DNA from: CANJBX01 sp035556735
GTDB lineage: Bacteria; Pseudomonadota; Alphaproteobacteria; Rhizobiales; Xanthobacteraceae
Direction of reading: 5' to 3'
Assembly: GCA_035556735.1 (NCBI GenBank)
Contig: DATMFF010000010.1
Span: forward strand, 62,001-126,000
Length of the DNA: 64,000 nt
Shown piece after piece: positions 8,039-16,428 of the stretch. The position numbers were made by a program, and so were the translations under genes. The notes under the pieces are model-generated. The model was not told the origin of the DNA. It did not search any database and was given only the letters and a program-made list of their open reading frames with translations. Position 1 is the stretch's first letter, and each line of letters begins with the position of its first letter.

Positions 8039-8959
8039 TTCGCCGCATTCGACCTCAATCTGCTGCGGGTTTTCCAGGCGCTGATGATCGAGCGGCACGT
8101 GACGCGCGCGGGCCAGCGCATCGGCCTGAGCCAGCCGGCGGTCAGCGCCGCCCTCAATCGCCTGCGCGCGATCTTCGCGGACGAGCTGTTCATTCGCACC
8201 GCGGGAAACATGCTGCCGACGCCGCGCGCGCTCGAACTCGCCGACCCCATCGGCGATGCGCTGCGCCGGATCGAGCAGGCGGTCGGCAGCACGGTGCGCT
8301 TCGATCCGGCGACCGAGCGCCGCGATTTCGCTCTGCTCGGCATCGACTATTTCAGCTACTTGCTGGCGCCGCCGTTGTTCGCCGAACTGCAGAACACCGC
8401 GCCGGGCATCATGGTGCGTTTCGTCGACGCACGCACAGGCCCGATCCCCCAACTGCTGGAGGAGGGTCGCGTCGATCTCGCGTTCGAGGTCATGCACGAA
8501 CTGCCCGATCCCGCGCGCTCGCAGTTTCTCCTGCAGGAGCGCTATGTCGTCATCATCGCCGCCGACCACCCCGACGCGGACGTGAACGGCGCGCCCGGCT
8601 CGACCTTCGACCTCGATCTGTACTGCCGGCTGCCGCACGTGCTGCACTCGCTGGTGGGCGGCGCCACCGGCAACGTCGACGCCGCGCTTGCCGCCGTCAA
8701 GCGCGAGCGGCGGGTGGCGCTCAGCCTGCCGCATTTCTTCTCGATCGCCGGCGCCGTGGCGAAGTCGCGGATGATCGCGACCTACCCGGAGCGCCTCGCG
8801 CGCAGCGTCGCGCCGCTGTTCGGACTGCGCATCCACCGGCCTCCGGTGGAGCTTGCCCCGATCTCGCTTGCCATGATCTGGCATCGCCGCAATGACGGCG
8901 AAGCCGGGCATGTGTGGCTGCGCCAGCAACTGATGAAGGTGGCGCAAGGCCTCGCTTGA
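8033..8959 (+). CDS. LysR-family transcriptional regulator
   Basis: A 308-residue regulator. The N-terminal winged helix (residues 4-65) begins FDLNLLRVFQALMIERHVTRAGQRIGLSQPAVSAALNRLRAIFADELFIR, with the helix-turn-helix around AGQRIGLSQPAVSAALNRLR; the rest is a periplasmic-binding-protein-like effector domain. The phrase LNLLRVFQALMIERHVTRAG places it in the NodD/LinR-like branch. The start ATG at 8033 is fixed by the conserved NFAAFDLNLL opening. Effector unknown; the divergent SnoaL-like gene is the likeliest target. Confidence 0.93.
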   Translation: MNFAAFDLNLLRVFQALMIERHVTRAGQRIGLSQPAVSAALNRLRAIFADELFIRTAGNMLPTPRALELADPIGDALRRIEQAVGSTVRFDPATERRDFALLGIDYFSYLLAPPLFAELQNTAPGIMVRFVDARTGPIPQLLEEGRVDLAFEVMHELPDPARSQFLLQERYVVIIAADHPDADVNGAPGSTFDLDLYCRLPHVLHSLVGGATGNVDAALAAVKRERRVALSLPHFFSIAGAVAKSRMIATYPERLARSVAPLFGLRIHRPPVELAPISLAMIWHRRNDGEAGHVWLRQQLMKVAQGLA

Positions 8960-8977
8960 GACGGCGCAAACGAAAGA

Positions 8978-8997
8978 GCCCGCCGTTTCCGGCGGGC
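8978..8997 (-). terminator. Rho-independent-type hairpin for the liv operon
   Basis: An 8-bp perfect GC stem GCCCGCCG/CGGCGGGC with a 4-base loop, 29 bases past the livK stop codon at 9026. In the minus direction it is followed by the T-rich run TCTTTCGTTT, so it fits best as the terminator of the leftward livHMGF-livK transcript. It could also serve the converging LysR gene, though its plus-strand tail is not T-rich. Confidence 0.7.
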
Positions 8998-9025
8998 CCG
9001 TGCGTCAGGCGCATCAGGTGCGCGC

Positions 9026-10141
9026 TTATTCCATTTCCACGTAGGTGATCTTGCCCTGCGGGTTCTTCTTCCAGACGTACATCACATAGTCGAGCCGGGT
9101 GATGTCGCCCTTCTTGTCGTAGGAGAGCTCGCCGATCACCGTCTGGAACTTCATGCCCGAGCGCATCTTGTCGGCGACCTTCTTGGGGTCGAGCGACTTC
9201 GCGGCCTCGGCCGCCTGCTTGATGATCTGCATCGCGGCGTAGCTGTAGAGCGTATAGGCCTGCGGCTCGAAGTTCTTGGCGCGGAACTTGTCGACGACGG
9301 CCTTGGCCTCGGGACGCTTGCGCGGATCGGGGCCGTAGGTCATCAGCGTGCCTTCGGCGCCGGGGCCGGCGATCGAGGCAAACTCGTCGTCGGTGATGCC
9401 GTCGCCGCCCATCAGCGGCGCGCGCACGCCCTGGTCGCGCATCTGGCGCAGCAGGAGGCCGCCGGTGTCGTGCAGGCCGCCCCAGTAGATCAGGTCGGCG
9501 CCCGAGGCCTTCACTTTCGAAACGATCGCGGAGAAGTCCTTGTCGTCGCGGTTCACGCCTTCGTAGATGACCTCCTTGAGGCCGCCCTTGTTCATCGTGG
9601 CGCGCGTCGCGTTGGCAAGGCCCAGCCCGTAGGTGGTCTTGTCATGGATGATGGCGATTTTCTTGCCCTTGAAGTTCTTGAGGAGATATTCGCCCGCGAC
9701 CGTACCCTGCTGATCGTCGCGCCCGCAGGTGCGGAAGACGTTCCACATTCCGCGCTCGGTGATCTTCGGGTTGGTGGATGCCGGCGTGATCTCCAGCATG
9801 CCGTTCTCCTGGTAGACCGCGGAGGCCGGCTCGGTCACGCCGGAATTGAAGTGGCCGACGACGAACTTGACGCCTTCGCCGGCCATCTTGTTCGCGACCG
9901 AGACGCCTTCCTTGGGATCGCCGCGGTCGTCGCCGATGCTCAGCTCGATCTTCTGGCCGAGAATGCCGCCGGCGGCGTTGATGTCCTCGACCGCCTGCGT
10001 TGCGCCATTCCTGAGCTGCGCGCCGAAAGCCGCGCTGCCGCCGGTGAGGGGCCCCGCGACGCCGACCTTGATCTGCGCCGAGGCGGAGCCTGCGGCGAGC
10101 ACGCCGCAGGCCAGCGCGGCTGCGAATGCGATTCGTTTCAT
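9026..10141 (-). CDS. livK: Branched-chain amino acid/aromatic acid-type ABC transporter substrate-binding protein
   Basis: A 371-residue periplasmic binding protein. A signal peptide (residues 1-22, ending SASA-Q) precedes IKVGVAGPLTGGSAAFGAQLRNGATQAVEDINAAGGILGQKIEL, the classical start of the LivK/type I periplasmic binding fold. ATG at 10141 is preceded by a good GGGGAGA site. It lies downstream of livF and the small membrane gene, 157 bases apart, so it may have its own promoter as well as reading from the liv operon. Given the divergent HpaB/HpaC hydroxylase genes, the ligand could be an aromatic acid instead of leucine; that is inference. Confidence 0.93.
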   Translation of the reverse strand: MKRIAFAAALACGVLAAGSASAQIKVGVAGPLTGGSAAFGAQLRNGATQAVEDINAAGGILGQKIELSIGDDRGDPKEGVSVANKMAGEGVKFVVGHFNSGVTEPASAVYQENGMLEITPASTNPKITERGMWNVFRTCGRDDQQGTVAGEYLLKNFKGKKIAIIHDKTTYGLGLANATRATMNKGGLKEVIYEGVNRDDKDFSAIVSKVKASGADLIYWGGLHDTGGLLLRQMRDQGVRAPLMGGDGITDDEFASIAGPGAEGTLMTYGPDPRKRPEAKAVVDKFRAKNFEPQAYTLYSYAAMQIIKQAAEAAKSLDPKKVADKMRSGMKFQTVIGELSYDKKGDITRLDYVMYVWKKNPQGKITYVEME

Positions 10142-10298
10142 ATCGTTCTCCCCTGAAAGGGCCGCAGCGCTCCGGCGCCGAGCGGCAAAACCCACGCGGA
10201 TTCAAGCGTGAATTCGCGCAAAAGTCACTCGGATTGAGCGCCTTTTCTCGCATCGCGACGCCGTGCCGCGTTCACGGTTAACCGCCGGCCGGCCCTGC

Positions 10299-10622
10299 CT
10301 AAGGGGCGCGCAGGAACCCGTACTGCTGCGCCATCTGGCGGGCGCGGGTGACGTGATAGCCGGCCAGCGCGAACACGAGTGCCACCGCCGTGTCGACGAG
10401 ATAGTAGTGCAGGGACAGGAACGTTGCCTCGAACAGCGCGAAATGGATGAAGCGCACCCCGAGCCCGAGCGGCAGCACGGCCAGCACGACGCCCCACCAC
10501 GGATGCCAGGTCCGCGCCAGCGCGCGCCCCGTGAGCCAGGCCGCGCCGCCGCCGAGCATGACCGTCACCAGCAGGAAGATCCCGAACGCGTTCTCCTCGT
10601 ACAGCAGGCCGCGCAGCATCAT
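10299..10622 (-). CDS. Small membrane protein of the liv operon (DUF6867-like)
   Basis: A 107-residue protein (MMLRGLLYEENAFGIFLLV...) with about three membrane spans: residues 10-32, 42-62 and 70-92, and a basic tail RARQMAQQYGFLRAP. The start overlaps the livF stop (ATGA within 10619-10622), a sign of translational coupling. In several Hyphomicrobiales genomes I recall a small DUF6867 protein in this position, but the family label needs checking. No homologue belongs to the classical E. coli LIV system, so it may be an accessory subunit of this importer. Confidence 0.75.
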   Translation of the reverse strand: MMLRGLLYEENAFGIFLLVTVMLGGGAAWLTGRALARTWHPWWGVVLAVLPLGLGVRFIHFALFEATFLSLHYYLVDTAVALVFALAGYHVTRARQMAQQYGFLRAP

Positions 10623-11347
10623 TTCCCCCTGCCGCCCTCGAGATAGGCCTGGCGCACCTGCGGGCTTTCCAGCAGTTCGCGGCCCGAGCCCGACATGGTG
10701 ATCAGCCCGTTGACCATCACATAGGCCCGGTGCGCGAGCTTGAGCGCATGGAACGCGTTCTGCTCCACCAGGAAGATCGTCAGCTTCTCGCGCGCGTTGA
10801 GATCGCGCAGCAAGGCAAACACCTGCTGAGCGATCAGGGGCGCAAGACCGAGCGAGGGCTCGTCGAGCAGAAGCAGGCGCGGGCGGCTCATCAGCGCGCG
10901 CGCGATCGCCAGCATCTGCTGTTCGCCCCCCGACAGCGTGCCGCCGCGCTGGTGCGCGCGCTCTTTCAGGCGCGGCAGCAGCGCGAACACGCGCTCGAGG
11001 TCGGAGGCGGTGTGACGCTCGCCGGACGCGACTGCGCCCATCTTCAGATTCTCGAGCACGGTCATGCGCGGAAAGATGCGCCGCCCCTCCGGAGACTGCG
11101 CGATGCGGCGGCGCGCGATCTCGTGCGTGGGGACGCCGGTGATGTCCTCCCCCGCGAAGGTGATGGCGCCGGCGCTCGCGCGTGGATTGCCGCAGATCGT
11201 CATCATCAGCGTCGACTTGCCCGCGCCGTTGGCGCCGATCAGCGTGACGATCTCGCCCTCCATGACGTCGAGGTCGACGCCGCGCAGCGCGGGGATGTTG
11301 CCGTAATAGGTTTCGACGCCGCGCACGCAGAGCAGGGGCGTGGTCAT
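10619..11347 (-). CDS. livF: ABC transporter ATP-binding protein LivF
   Basis: A 242-residue ATPase of the branched-chain amino acid family. Walker A GANGAGKST, Q-loop region RRIAQSPEGRRIFPRMTVLENL, ABC signature LSGGEQQMLAIARAL and Walker B RLLLLDEPSLGLAP are all intact, and the DEPSLGLAP wording is characteristic of LivF over LivG. It overlaps livG upstream by four bases (ATGA, 11344-11347) and the small membrane gene downstream by four bases. Confidence 0.95.
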   Translation of the reverse strand: MTTPLLCVRGVETYYGNIPALRGVDLDVMEGEIVTLIGANGAGKSTLMMTICGNPRASAGAITFAGEDITGVPTHEIARRRIAQSPEGRRIFPRMTVLENLKMGAVASGERHTASDLERVFALLPRLKERAHQRGGTLSGGEQQMLAIARALMSRPRLLLLDEPSLGLAPLIAQQVFALLRDLNAREKLTIFLVEQNAFHALKLAHRAYVMVNGLITMSGSGRELLESPQVRQAYLEGGRGK

Positions 11348-12243
11348 AGTCCGACCTCCGCCTCCACGCGCGCGACCTCCTGCTCGGCAACACCGAGATA
11401 GGCCGCGATCACCTTCGGATCGTTCCGCACCGCGTCGGGCGTGCCGTCGGCGATCTTCACGCCGTAGTCGAGCACGACGACATGGTCGGAGATGTGCATG
11501 ACCACCGACATGTCGTGCTCGATCAGCAGCACCGATGCGCCGTGATCGTCGCGGATCTTGAGGATGAGATCCGTCAGGTCCGCCTTCTCGCGCGGATTGA
11601 GGCCGGCTGCCGGCTCGTCGAGGCACAGCAGAACGGGGTCGGTGCACATCGCGCGGGCGATCTCCAGCCTGCGCTGCGCGCCATAGGGAAGGTCCCCCGC
11701 CGGGTCGTCGGCGCGATCGATCAGCCCGGTCGCGTCCAGCCAGTGCCGCGCCTTCTCGATCGCCGCGCGCTCGGCGCGGGCGTAGCCGCCGAGCCCGAGC
11801 ACGGCGAGGAAGCTGTAGCCGGAGGCGTGCATCAGCGGGTTGTGCTGCGCCACCAGCAGGTTCTCCAGCGCGGTCATGCCCGCGAACAAACGGATGTTCT
11901 GGAACGTGCGCGCCACCTTGGCATGCTCGGCGACACGATGCTCGGGCATGCGTTCCAGCAGGAACAGCGCGCCGCCGCGCCGCTTGAGCCATTGCTCGCC
12001 GCGGCGGGTGAGCAGGTCGAGCTCGGCCGGACCGAACATGTCGCCGTGGCGCATGACGATCCGGCCCACGGTCGGGCTGTAGAACCCGGTGATGCAGTTG
12101 AACGTCGTCGTCTTGCCTGCCCCGTTGGGGCCGATCAGCGCGGTGATCTCGCCGCGCCGCGCCTCGAACGAGACGTCATGGACGGCGACGAGGCCGCCGA
12201 AGCTCATGGTCAGATGTTCGACCTCGAGCAGCGGCGCGCTCAT
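11344..12243 (-). CDS. livG: ABC transporter ATP-binding protein LivG
   Basis: A 299-residue ATPase. Walker A GPNGAGKTT, Walker B VLLCLDEPAAGLNP, the LivG-type GLNPREKADL and the H-loop LIEHDMSVVM are intact. The usual LSGG-type signature is replaced by LPYGAQRRLEIARAM, which is normal for LivG. It is longer than the usual 255 residues because of an insertion (about residues 65-105, MRHGDMFGPAELDLLTRR...) between the Walker A half and the VARTFQNIRLF motif. It overlaps livM by four bases (12240-12243) and livF by four. Confidence 0.95.
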   Translation of the reverse strand: MSAPLLEVEHLTMSFGGLVAVHDVSFEARRGEITALIGPNGAGKTTTFNCITGFYSPTVGRIVMRHGDMFGPAELDLLTRRGEQWLKRRGGALFLLERMPEHRVAEHAKVARTFQNIRLFAGMTALENLLVAQHNPLMHASGYSFLAVLGLGGYARAERAAIEKARHWLDATGLIDRADDPAGDLPYGAQRRLEIARAMCTDPVLLCLDEPAAGLNPREKADLTDLILKIRDDHGASVLLIEHDMSVVMHISDHVVVLDYGVKIADGTPDAVRNDPKVIAAYLGVAEQEVARVEAEVGL

Positions 12244-13610
12244 CCGTGGCCTTCCTTCACGAGGTCGCGGGAGATGAGCTTGCGCTCCTTGAGGAACACG
12301 GATGGCTCGCGCGTGGAGACGAGGCCGCGCGGCTTCCAGATCATGATGACGACCATGGCGAAGCCGAACAGCAGCATGCGGTATTGCGTCGGATCGAAGT
12401 CCGGGCCGAAGATCTCCTTGAGGAAGTCGAGTTCGCGCAGGATCTCCGTGCCGCCCACCATCGCCACCGCCGCGATGGCGACGCCGATCTGGCTGCCCAT
12501 GCCGCCGAGCACGACCATGGCGACGATGGTCGCCGACTCCATGAAGGTGAACGAGTCCGGCGAAATGAAGCCCTGGCGCGCCGCGAAGAACGAGCCGGCG
12601 AAGCCGCCGAACATCGCGCCGGTGGCGAAGGCGGTGAGCTTGGTGCTGGTGGTGTTGATGCCGAGCGCGCGGCAGGCGATCTCGTCCTCGCGCAACGCCT
12701 CCCAGGCGCGGCCGACCGGCAGGCGCCGCAGCCGCAGCGTCACGTATGCGGTGAGCAGCGCCAATGCCAGGATCAGGTAGTAAAGGAAGATGGTGCGGTA
12801 GATCGGGCTGAACGGCAGGCCGAAGACGGCGGCGAAACCGTCGTCGCCGGCGGTGAAGGGGATTCCGAAGAAGGTCGGGCGCGGCACGCCGCTGATGCCG
12901 GCGTAGCCGTTGGTGACCGGAATCCAGTTCACCAGCACGAGCCGGATGATCTCGCCGAAGGCGAGGGTGACGATCGCGAGGTAATCGCCGCGCAGGCGCA
13001 GCACCGGAAAGCCGAGCAGGATGCCCCAGAAGGCCGCGAGGATGCCCGCGAGCGGCAGCAGCATGTAGAACGACAGGCCGAAGGTCTTTGCAAGCAGCGC
13101 GTAGGAATAGGCGCCGACCGCATAGAACGCCACGTAGCCGAGATCGAGCAGTCCCGCGAGGCCGACCACGATGTTGAGCCCGAAGGCCAGCATCACGTAG
13201 ATCAGGATCTGGATGCCGAAGTTGTCGATCCATTTGAGCGCGCCCGAGGATCCGGTCAGGCTCAGCACCAGCGCCGGGTAGATCAGCACGAAGCCCAGCG
13301 CGAACGGCGCGAACCGCCGCGACAGCCACTGCGAGATCTTTCCGGGTTCGCGCGAGACGGCGCGCTGCGCGCGGCGCGCGCGCCAGGGCGCGAGCACCAG
13401 CGTGTTGAGAAAGGTGGCCGCGGCGATGATGGCGACGAAGACGGCCAGAGTCCCGAAGCGCGTCTCGAGCACGGTCTCGTTGCGCAGGTTCAGGACGGTG
13501 TTGAACCCGATGAGCGGCAGGAACATCGCGAACGAAACGGCGGTCGCGAGCGCGGCGTCCTTCAAGGCGCGGGCGAAATCCAAGCGTGCAGCCTGCGCCT
13601 CGCCGGGCAT
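12240..13610 (-). CDS. livM: ABC transporter permease LivM (long N-terminal form)
   Basis: A 456-residue permease. About 130 N-terminal residues hold two or three membrane spans and a basic linker (PWRARRAQRAVSREPGKISQ), then the classical LivM core begins with IQILIYVMLAFGLNIVVGLAGLLDLGYVAFYAVGAYSYALL and includes the EAA-like segment GRAWEALREDEIACRALGINTTSTKL that contacts the ATPases. Long LivM versions with extra N-terminal spans also occur in E. coli. The gene runs into livG with a four-base overlap. Confidence 0.94.
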   Translation of the reverse strand: MPGEAQAARLDFARALKDAALATAVSFAMFLPLIGFNTVLNLRNETVLETRFGTLAVFVAIIAAATFLNTLVLAPWRARRAQRAVSREPGKISQWLSRRFAPFALGFVLIYPALVLSLTGSSGALKWIDNFGIQILIYVMLAFGLNIVVGLAGLLDLGYVAFYAVGAYSYALLAKTFGLSFYMLLPLAGILAAFWGILLGFPVLRLRGDYLAIVTLAFGEIIRLVLVNWIPVTNGYAGISGVPRPTFFGIPFTAGDDGFAAVFGLPFSPIYRTIFLYYLILALALLTAYVTLRLRRLPVGRAWEALREDEIACRALGINTTSTKLTAFATGAMFGGFAGSFFAARQGFISPDSFTFMESATIVAMVVLGGMGSQIGVAIAAVAMVGGTEILRELDFLKEIFGPDFDPTQYRMLLFGFAMVVIMIWKPRGLVSTREPSVFLKERKLISRDLVKEGHG

Positions 13611-13675
13611 GTCAGCGCGTCCCGGCTGCGCGGCCGGCAGAACGACGTGCGGCGCCTGCGGGACGGCACGTCATC

Positions 13676-14593
13676 TCACACCTTCTCCACGTCGGGACGG
13701 CCGAGGATTCCCTGCGGCAGGAAGACGAGCGTGATCGCCAGGATCGAGAAGGCGGCGACGTCCTTGTAGTCGGTGGTGAAGTAGGCTGACCAGAACGTCT
13801 CGATCAGCCCGATCAGCAGGCCGCCGATGACGGCGCCGGGCAGCGAGCCGATGCCGCCGAGCACGGCGGCGGTGAAGGCCTTCACGCCGGGCGTGAAGCC
13901 GTCGGCGAAGGAGATCACGCCGTAATACATGAGGTAGAGGGTGCCGGCGACCGCGGCGAGGGCGGCGCCCATGATGAACGTGATGGAGATGGTACGGTCG
14001 ACGTCGATGCCGAGCAGGGCGGCCATCTTCCGGTCCTGCTCGCAGGCGCGCTGGGCGCGTCCGAGCGAGGTCTTGGCGACCACGTACCAGAACGCGGCGA
14101 GCAGGACGGCGGTCACCACCCAGATGATGAGCTGCTTGGCGGACAGCGTCACCGGATAGGTCTCGCCTCCGAACAGCACGAACTCGCCCGACACGATCGG
14201 CGGTATCGACTTGACGCGCGGTCCCTGCGCCACCTGGACGAAGTTCGACAGGAAGATCGACATGCCGATCGCCGAGATCAGCGGCGCCAGGCGGAACGAG
14301 CCGCGCAGCGGCCGGTAGGCGAAGCGCTCGATCGTCCAGTTCACCACGGATGTAAGCGTCATGGCGACCAGCAGCACGATCAGCAGCGCCAGCGTGACCG
14401 ACGCGATGCCGATCCAGGTCGTGACCAGTAAAAGGGCAACCAGTGCAATGAAAGCGGACACCATGAACACGTCGCCGTGGGCGAAGTTCACCATGCCGAT
14501 GATGCCGAAGACCATCGTGTAGCCGATGGCGATGAGGCCGTAGATCGAGCCGAGCGTGATCCCGTTGATGAGCTGCTGGACGAAGACTTCCAT
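13676..14593 (-). CDS. livH: ABC transporter permease LivH
   Basis: A 305-residue polytopic permease and first gene of the leftward liv operon. It starts MEVFVQQLINGITLGSIYGLIAIGYTMVFGIIGMVNFAHGD, the LivH hallmark, and has the cytoplasmic coupling segment SLGRAQRACEQDRKMAALLGIDVDRTI. The ATG at 14593 is preceded by AGGAG about 8 bases upstream. The gene is divergent from the hpaB-like gene, with a 215-base shared control region that carries an inverted repeat at 14648-14677. Confidence 0.95.
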   Translation of the reverse strand: MEVFVQQLINGITLGSIYGLIAIGYTMVFGIIGMVNFAHGDVFMVSAFIALVALLLVTTWIGIASVTLALLIVLLVAMTLTSVVNWTIERFAYRPLRGSFRLAPLISAIGMSIFLSNFVQVAQGPRVKSIPPIVSGEFVLFGGETYPVTLSAKQLIIWVVTAVLLAAFWYVVAKTSLGRAQRACEQDRKMAALLGIDVDRTISITFIMGAALAAVAGTLYLMYYGVISFADGFTPGVKAFTAAVLGGIGSLPGAVIGGLLIGLIETFWSAYFTTDYKDVAAFSILAITLVFLPQGILGRPDVEKV

Positions 14594-14647
14594 GCGCCCG
14601 CCGGGCTCCTTTCGTTCGAGTCGCGAAAGTTCTACATGCATGCCAGA

Positions 14648-14677
14648 GGCCAAACAACGGCGCCGCGCTGTTTGGCC
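14648..14677. promoter_or_regulatory. Inverted repeat GGCCAAACA-N12-TGTTTGGCC in the livH/hpaB control region
   Basis: Perfect 9-bp arms at 14648-14656 and 14669-14677 around a 12-base spacer. It lies 55 bases from the livH start and 132 bases from the hpaB-like start. The spacing of about 21 bp between arm centres (two helical turns) suits a dimeric regulator. The AraC-type gene at 17087 or a GntR/IclR-type protein elsewhere could bind here. Symmetry is seen directly; the role is inference. Confidence 0.5.
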
Positions 14678-14808
14678 GCTGTTTTGTGCCAGCGATCCCC
14701 GGTTTGGTGTCTTCCCTGCCGACCGCGGCGATTGCGAACTGCGCAGACGGAAGAGGCGCCGTTCACGCCCGCAAAGAGGGCCCTCGCGGTCCAAAAAAGG
14801 AGCATTCC

Positions 14809-16383
14809 ATGGGAGGCAAGTCCGAGGACATCATCGGCGCCAAGCCCCGCCCTTTCACCGGCAAGGAATATCTCGAAAGCCTGCGCGACGAGCGGGAAAT
14901 CTATGTCTATGGCGAGCGCGTCAAGGACGTCACGACCCATCCCGCGTTTCGCAATGCAGCGCGGACCATCGCCAAGCTCTACGACGCCCTGCATGACCCG
15001 GCGCAGCAGCCGACGCTGACCTGTCCCACCGACACGGGCTCGGGCAGCTACACGCACAAGTTTTTTCGCGTTGCGAAATCACGCGAGGACCTGATCGGCC
15101 AGCGCGAGGCGATCGCGCATTGGGCGCGCATGTCCTACGGCTGGATGGGACGCACCCCCGACTACAAGGCCTCGCTGATGAACACGCTCGGGGCCCACAG
15201 CGAGTTCTACGGAAAATTCGCCGACAACGCCAAGAACTGGTACCGCCGGGCACAGGACTACGTCCTGTTCATGAACCACGCGATCGTCAATCCGCCGGTC
15301 GACCGCGCCAAGGCGGCCGATCAGGTCAAGGACGTGTTCATCACCATCCAGAAGGAGACCGACGCCGGCATCTACGTCTCGGGCGCCAAGGTGGTCGCCA
15401 CCTCGTCGGCGCTCACGCACTATAATTTCCTTGGCCAGAACGCGGCGATGCCGATCAACGATTCCGACCTCGCGGTCATGTTCATCGCGCCGATGAACGC
15501 ACCCGGGGTCAAGCTGTTCTGCCGCACGTCCTACGAGATGATGGCGAGCGTGATGGGCACGCCGTTCGATTATCCGCTGTCGTCGCGCTTCGACGAGAAC
15601 GATGCCATCTTCGTCTTCGACAACGTTCTGATCCCGTGGGAGAACGTGCTGCTGCATCGCGACATCGAGAAGATCAAGATCTTCTACCCGCGCTCGGGAT
15701 TCCTCAACGGCTTCCAGTTCCAGGGCTGTACGCGCCTCGCCGTGAAGCTCGACTTCATGGTCGGCATCATTGCCAAGGCGCTGCGCGCGACCGGCGCGGA
15801 CGAGTTCCGCGGCAACCAGGCGATGCTCGGCGAGGTGATCGCCTGGCGCAACCTGTTCTGGGCGATCTCGGACGCCATGGCGATGCATCCGGTGCCCTGG
15901 GTCGGCGACACGGTGCTGCCGAACGCCCAGTCCGGTTCGAGCTATCGCGTGTTCGCGGGCGAGGCCTATGGACGGATCAAGGAGATCGTCGAGAAGATCG
16001 TCGCCTCCGCGCTGATCTATCTGCCGTCCTCGGCGCGCGATTTCGACAATCCCGACATCGACAGGTACCTCAAGAAATACGTGCGCGGCTCCAACAACAT
16101 CGGCTATCGCGAGCGTATCAAGATCATGAAGCTGCTGTGGGACTCCGTCGGCACGGAGTTCGGCGGCCGGCACGAGCTCTACGAGATGAACTACGCGGGC
16201 AACCACGAGGACATCCGCATCCAGTGCATGTTCAACGCGCGCGGGTCGGGCGCGCTCGATCAGATGATCGGTCTCGCCGAGAAGTGCATGGCCGACTACG
16301 ACGAGAGCGGCTGGGTCGACAAGACCTGGCTCGATCCCGACGACGTCTCGCGATTTCCGCATGGCAGGGCCGCCGCGGAATGA
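14809..16383 (+). CDS. hpaB: HpaB-family flavin-dependent monooxygenase, oxygenase component
   Basis: A 524-residue FADH2-using hydroxylase of the 4-hydroxyphenylacetate 3-monooxygenase large-component family. The N-terminal domain starts TGKEYLESLRDEREIYVYGERVKDVTTHPAFRN, typical of HpaB/PvcC, and the C-terminal acyl-CoA-dehydrogenase-like domain contains DENDAIFVFDNVLIPWENV, GNQAMLGEVIAWRNLFWA and a final NYAGNHEDIRIQ segment. An AAGGAG site precedes the ATG. Reduced flavin would come from the flavin reductase encoded next (16429). The physiological substrate may be another phenol or aromatic acid, so the symbol is a family-level label. Confidence 0.85.
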   Translation: MGGKSEDIIGAKPRPFTGKEYLESLRDEREIYVYGERVKDVTTHPAFRNAARTIAKLYDALHDPAQQPTLTCPTDTGSGSYTHKFFRVAKSREDLIGQREAIAHWARMSYGWMGRTPDYKASLMNTLGAHSEFYGKFADNAKNWYRRAQDYVLFMNHAIVNPPVDRAKAADQVKDVFITIQKETDAGIYVSGAKVVATSSALTHYNFLGQNAAMPINDSDLAVMFIAPMNAPGVKLFCRTSYEMMASVMGTPFDYPLSSRFDENDAIFVFDNVLIPWENVLLHRDIEKIKIFYPRSGFLNGFQFQGCTRLAVKLDFMVGIIAKALRATGADEFRGNQAMLGEVIAWRNLFWAISDAMAMHPVPWVGDTVLPNAQSGSSYRVFAGEAYGRIKEIVEKIVASALIYLPSSARDFDNPDIDRYLKKYVRGSNNIGYRERIKIMKLLWDSVGTEFGGRHELYEMNYAGNHEDIRIQCMFNARGSGALDQMIGLAEKCMADYDESGWVDKTWLDPDDVSRFPHGRAAAE

Positions 16384-16404
16384 CGACTATTCCGGTCGTC
16401 CCGG

Positions 16405-16421
16405 CATATAGTTGCTATATG
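16405..16421 (+). promoter_or_regulatory. Perfect 17-bp palindrome CATATA-GTTGC-TATATG before the flavin reductase gene
   Basis: Perfect 6-bp arms (16405-16410 and 16416-16421) with a 5-bp centre, between the hpaB stop at 16383 and the hpaC-like start at 16429. Its right arm ends just before the GGAGG ribosome-binding site. Size, AT-rich arms and the TAGTTGC centre are typical of operators for MarR-type repressors, which control many aromatic catabolic operons, but no MarR gene is adjacent. Confidence 0.55.
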
Positions 16422-16428
16422 TCGGAGG

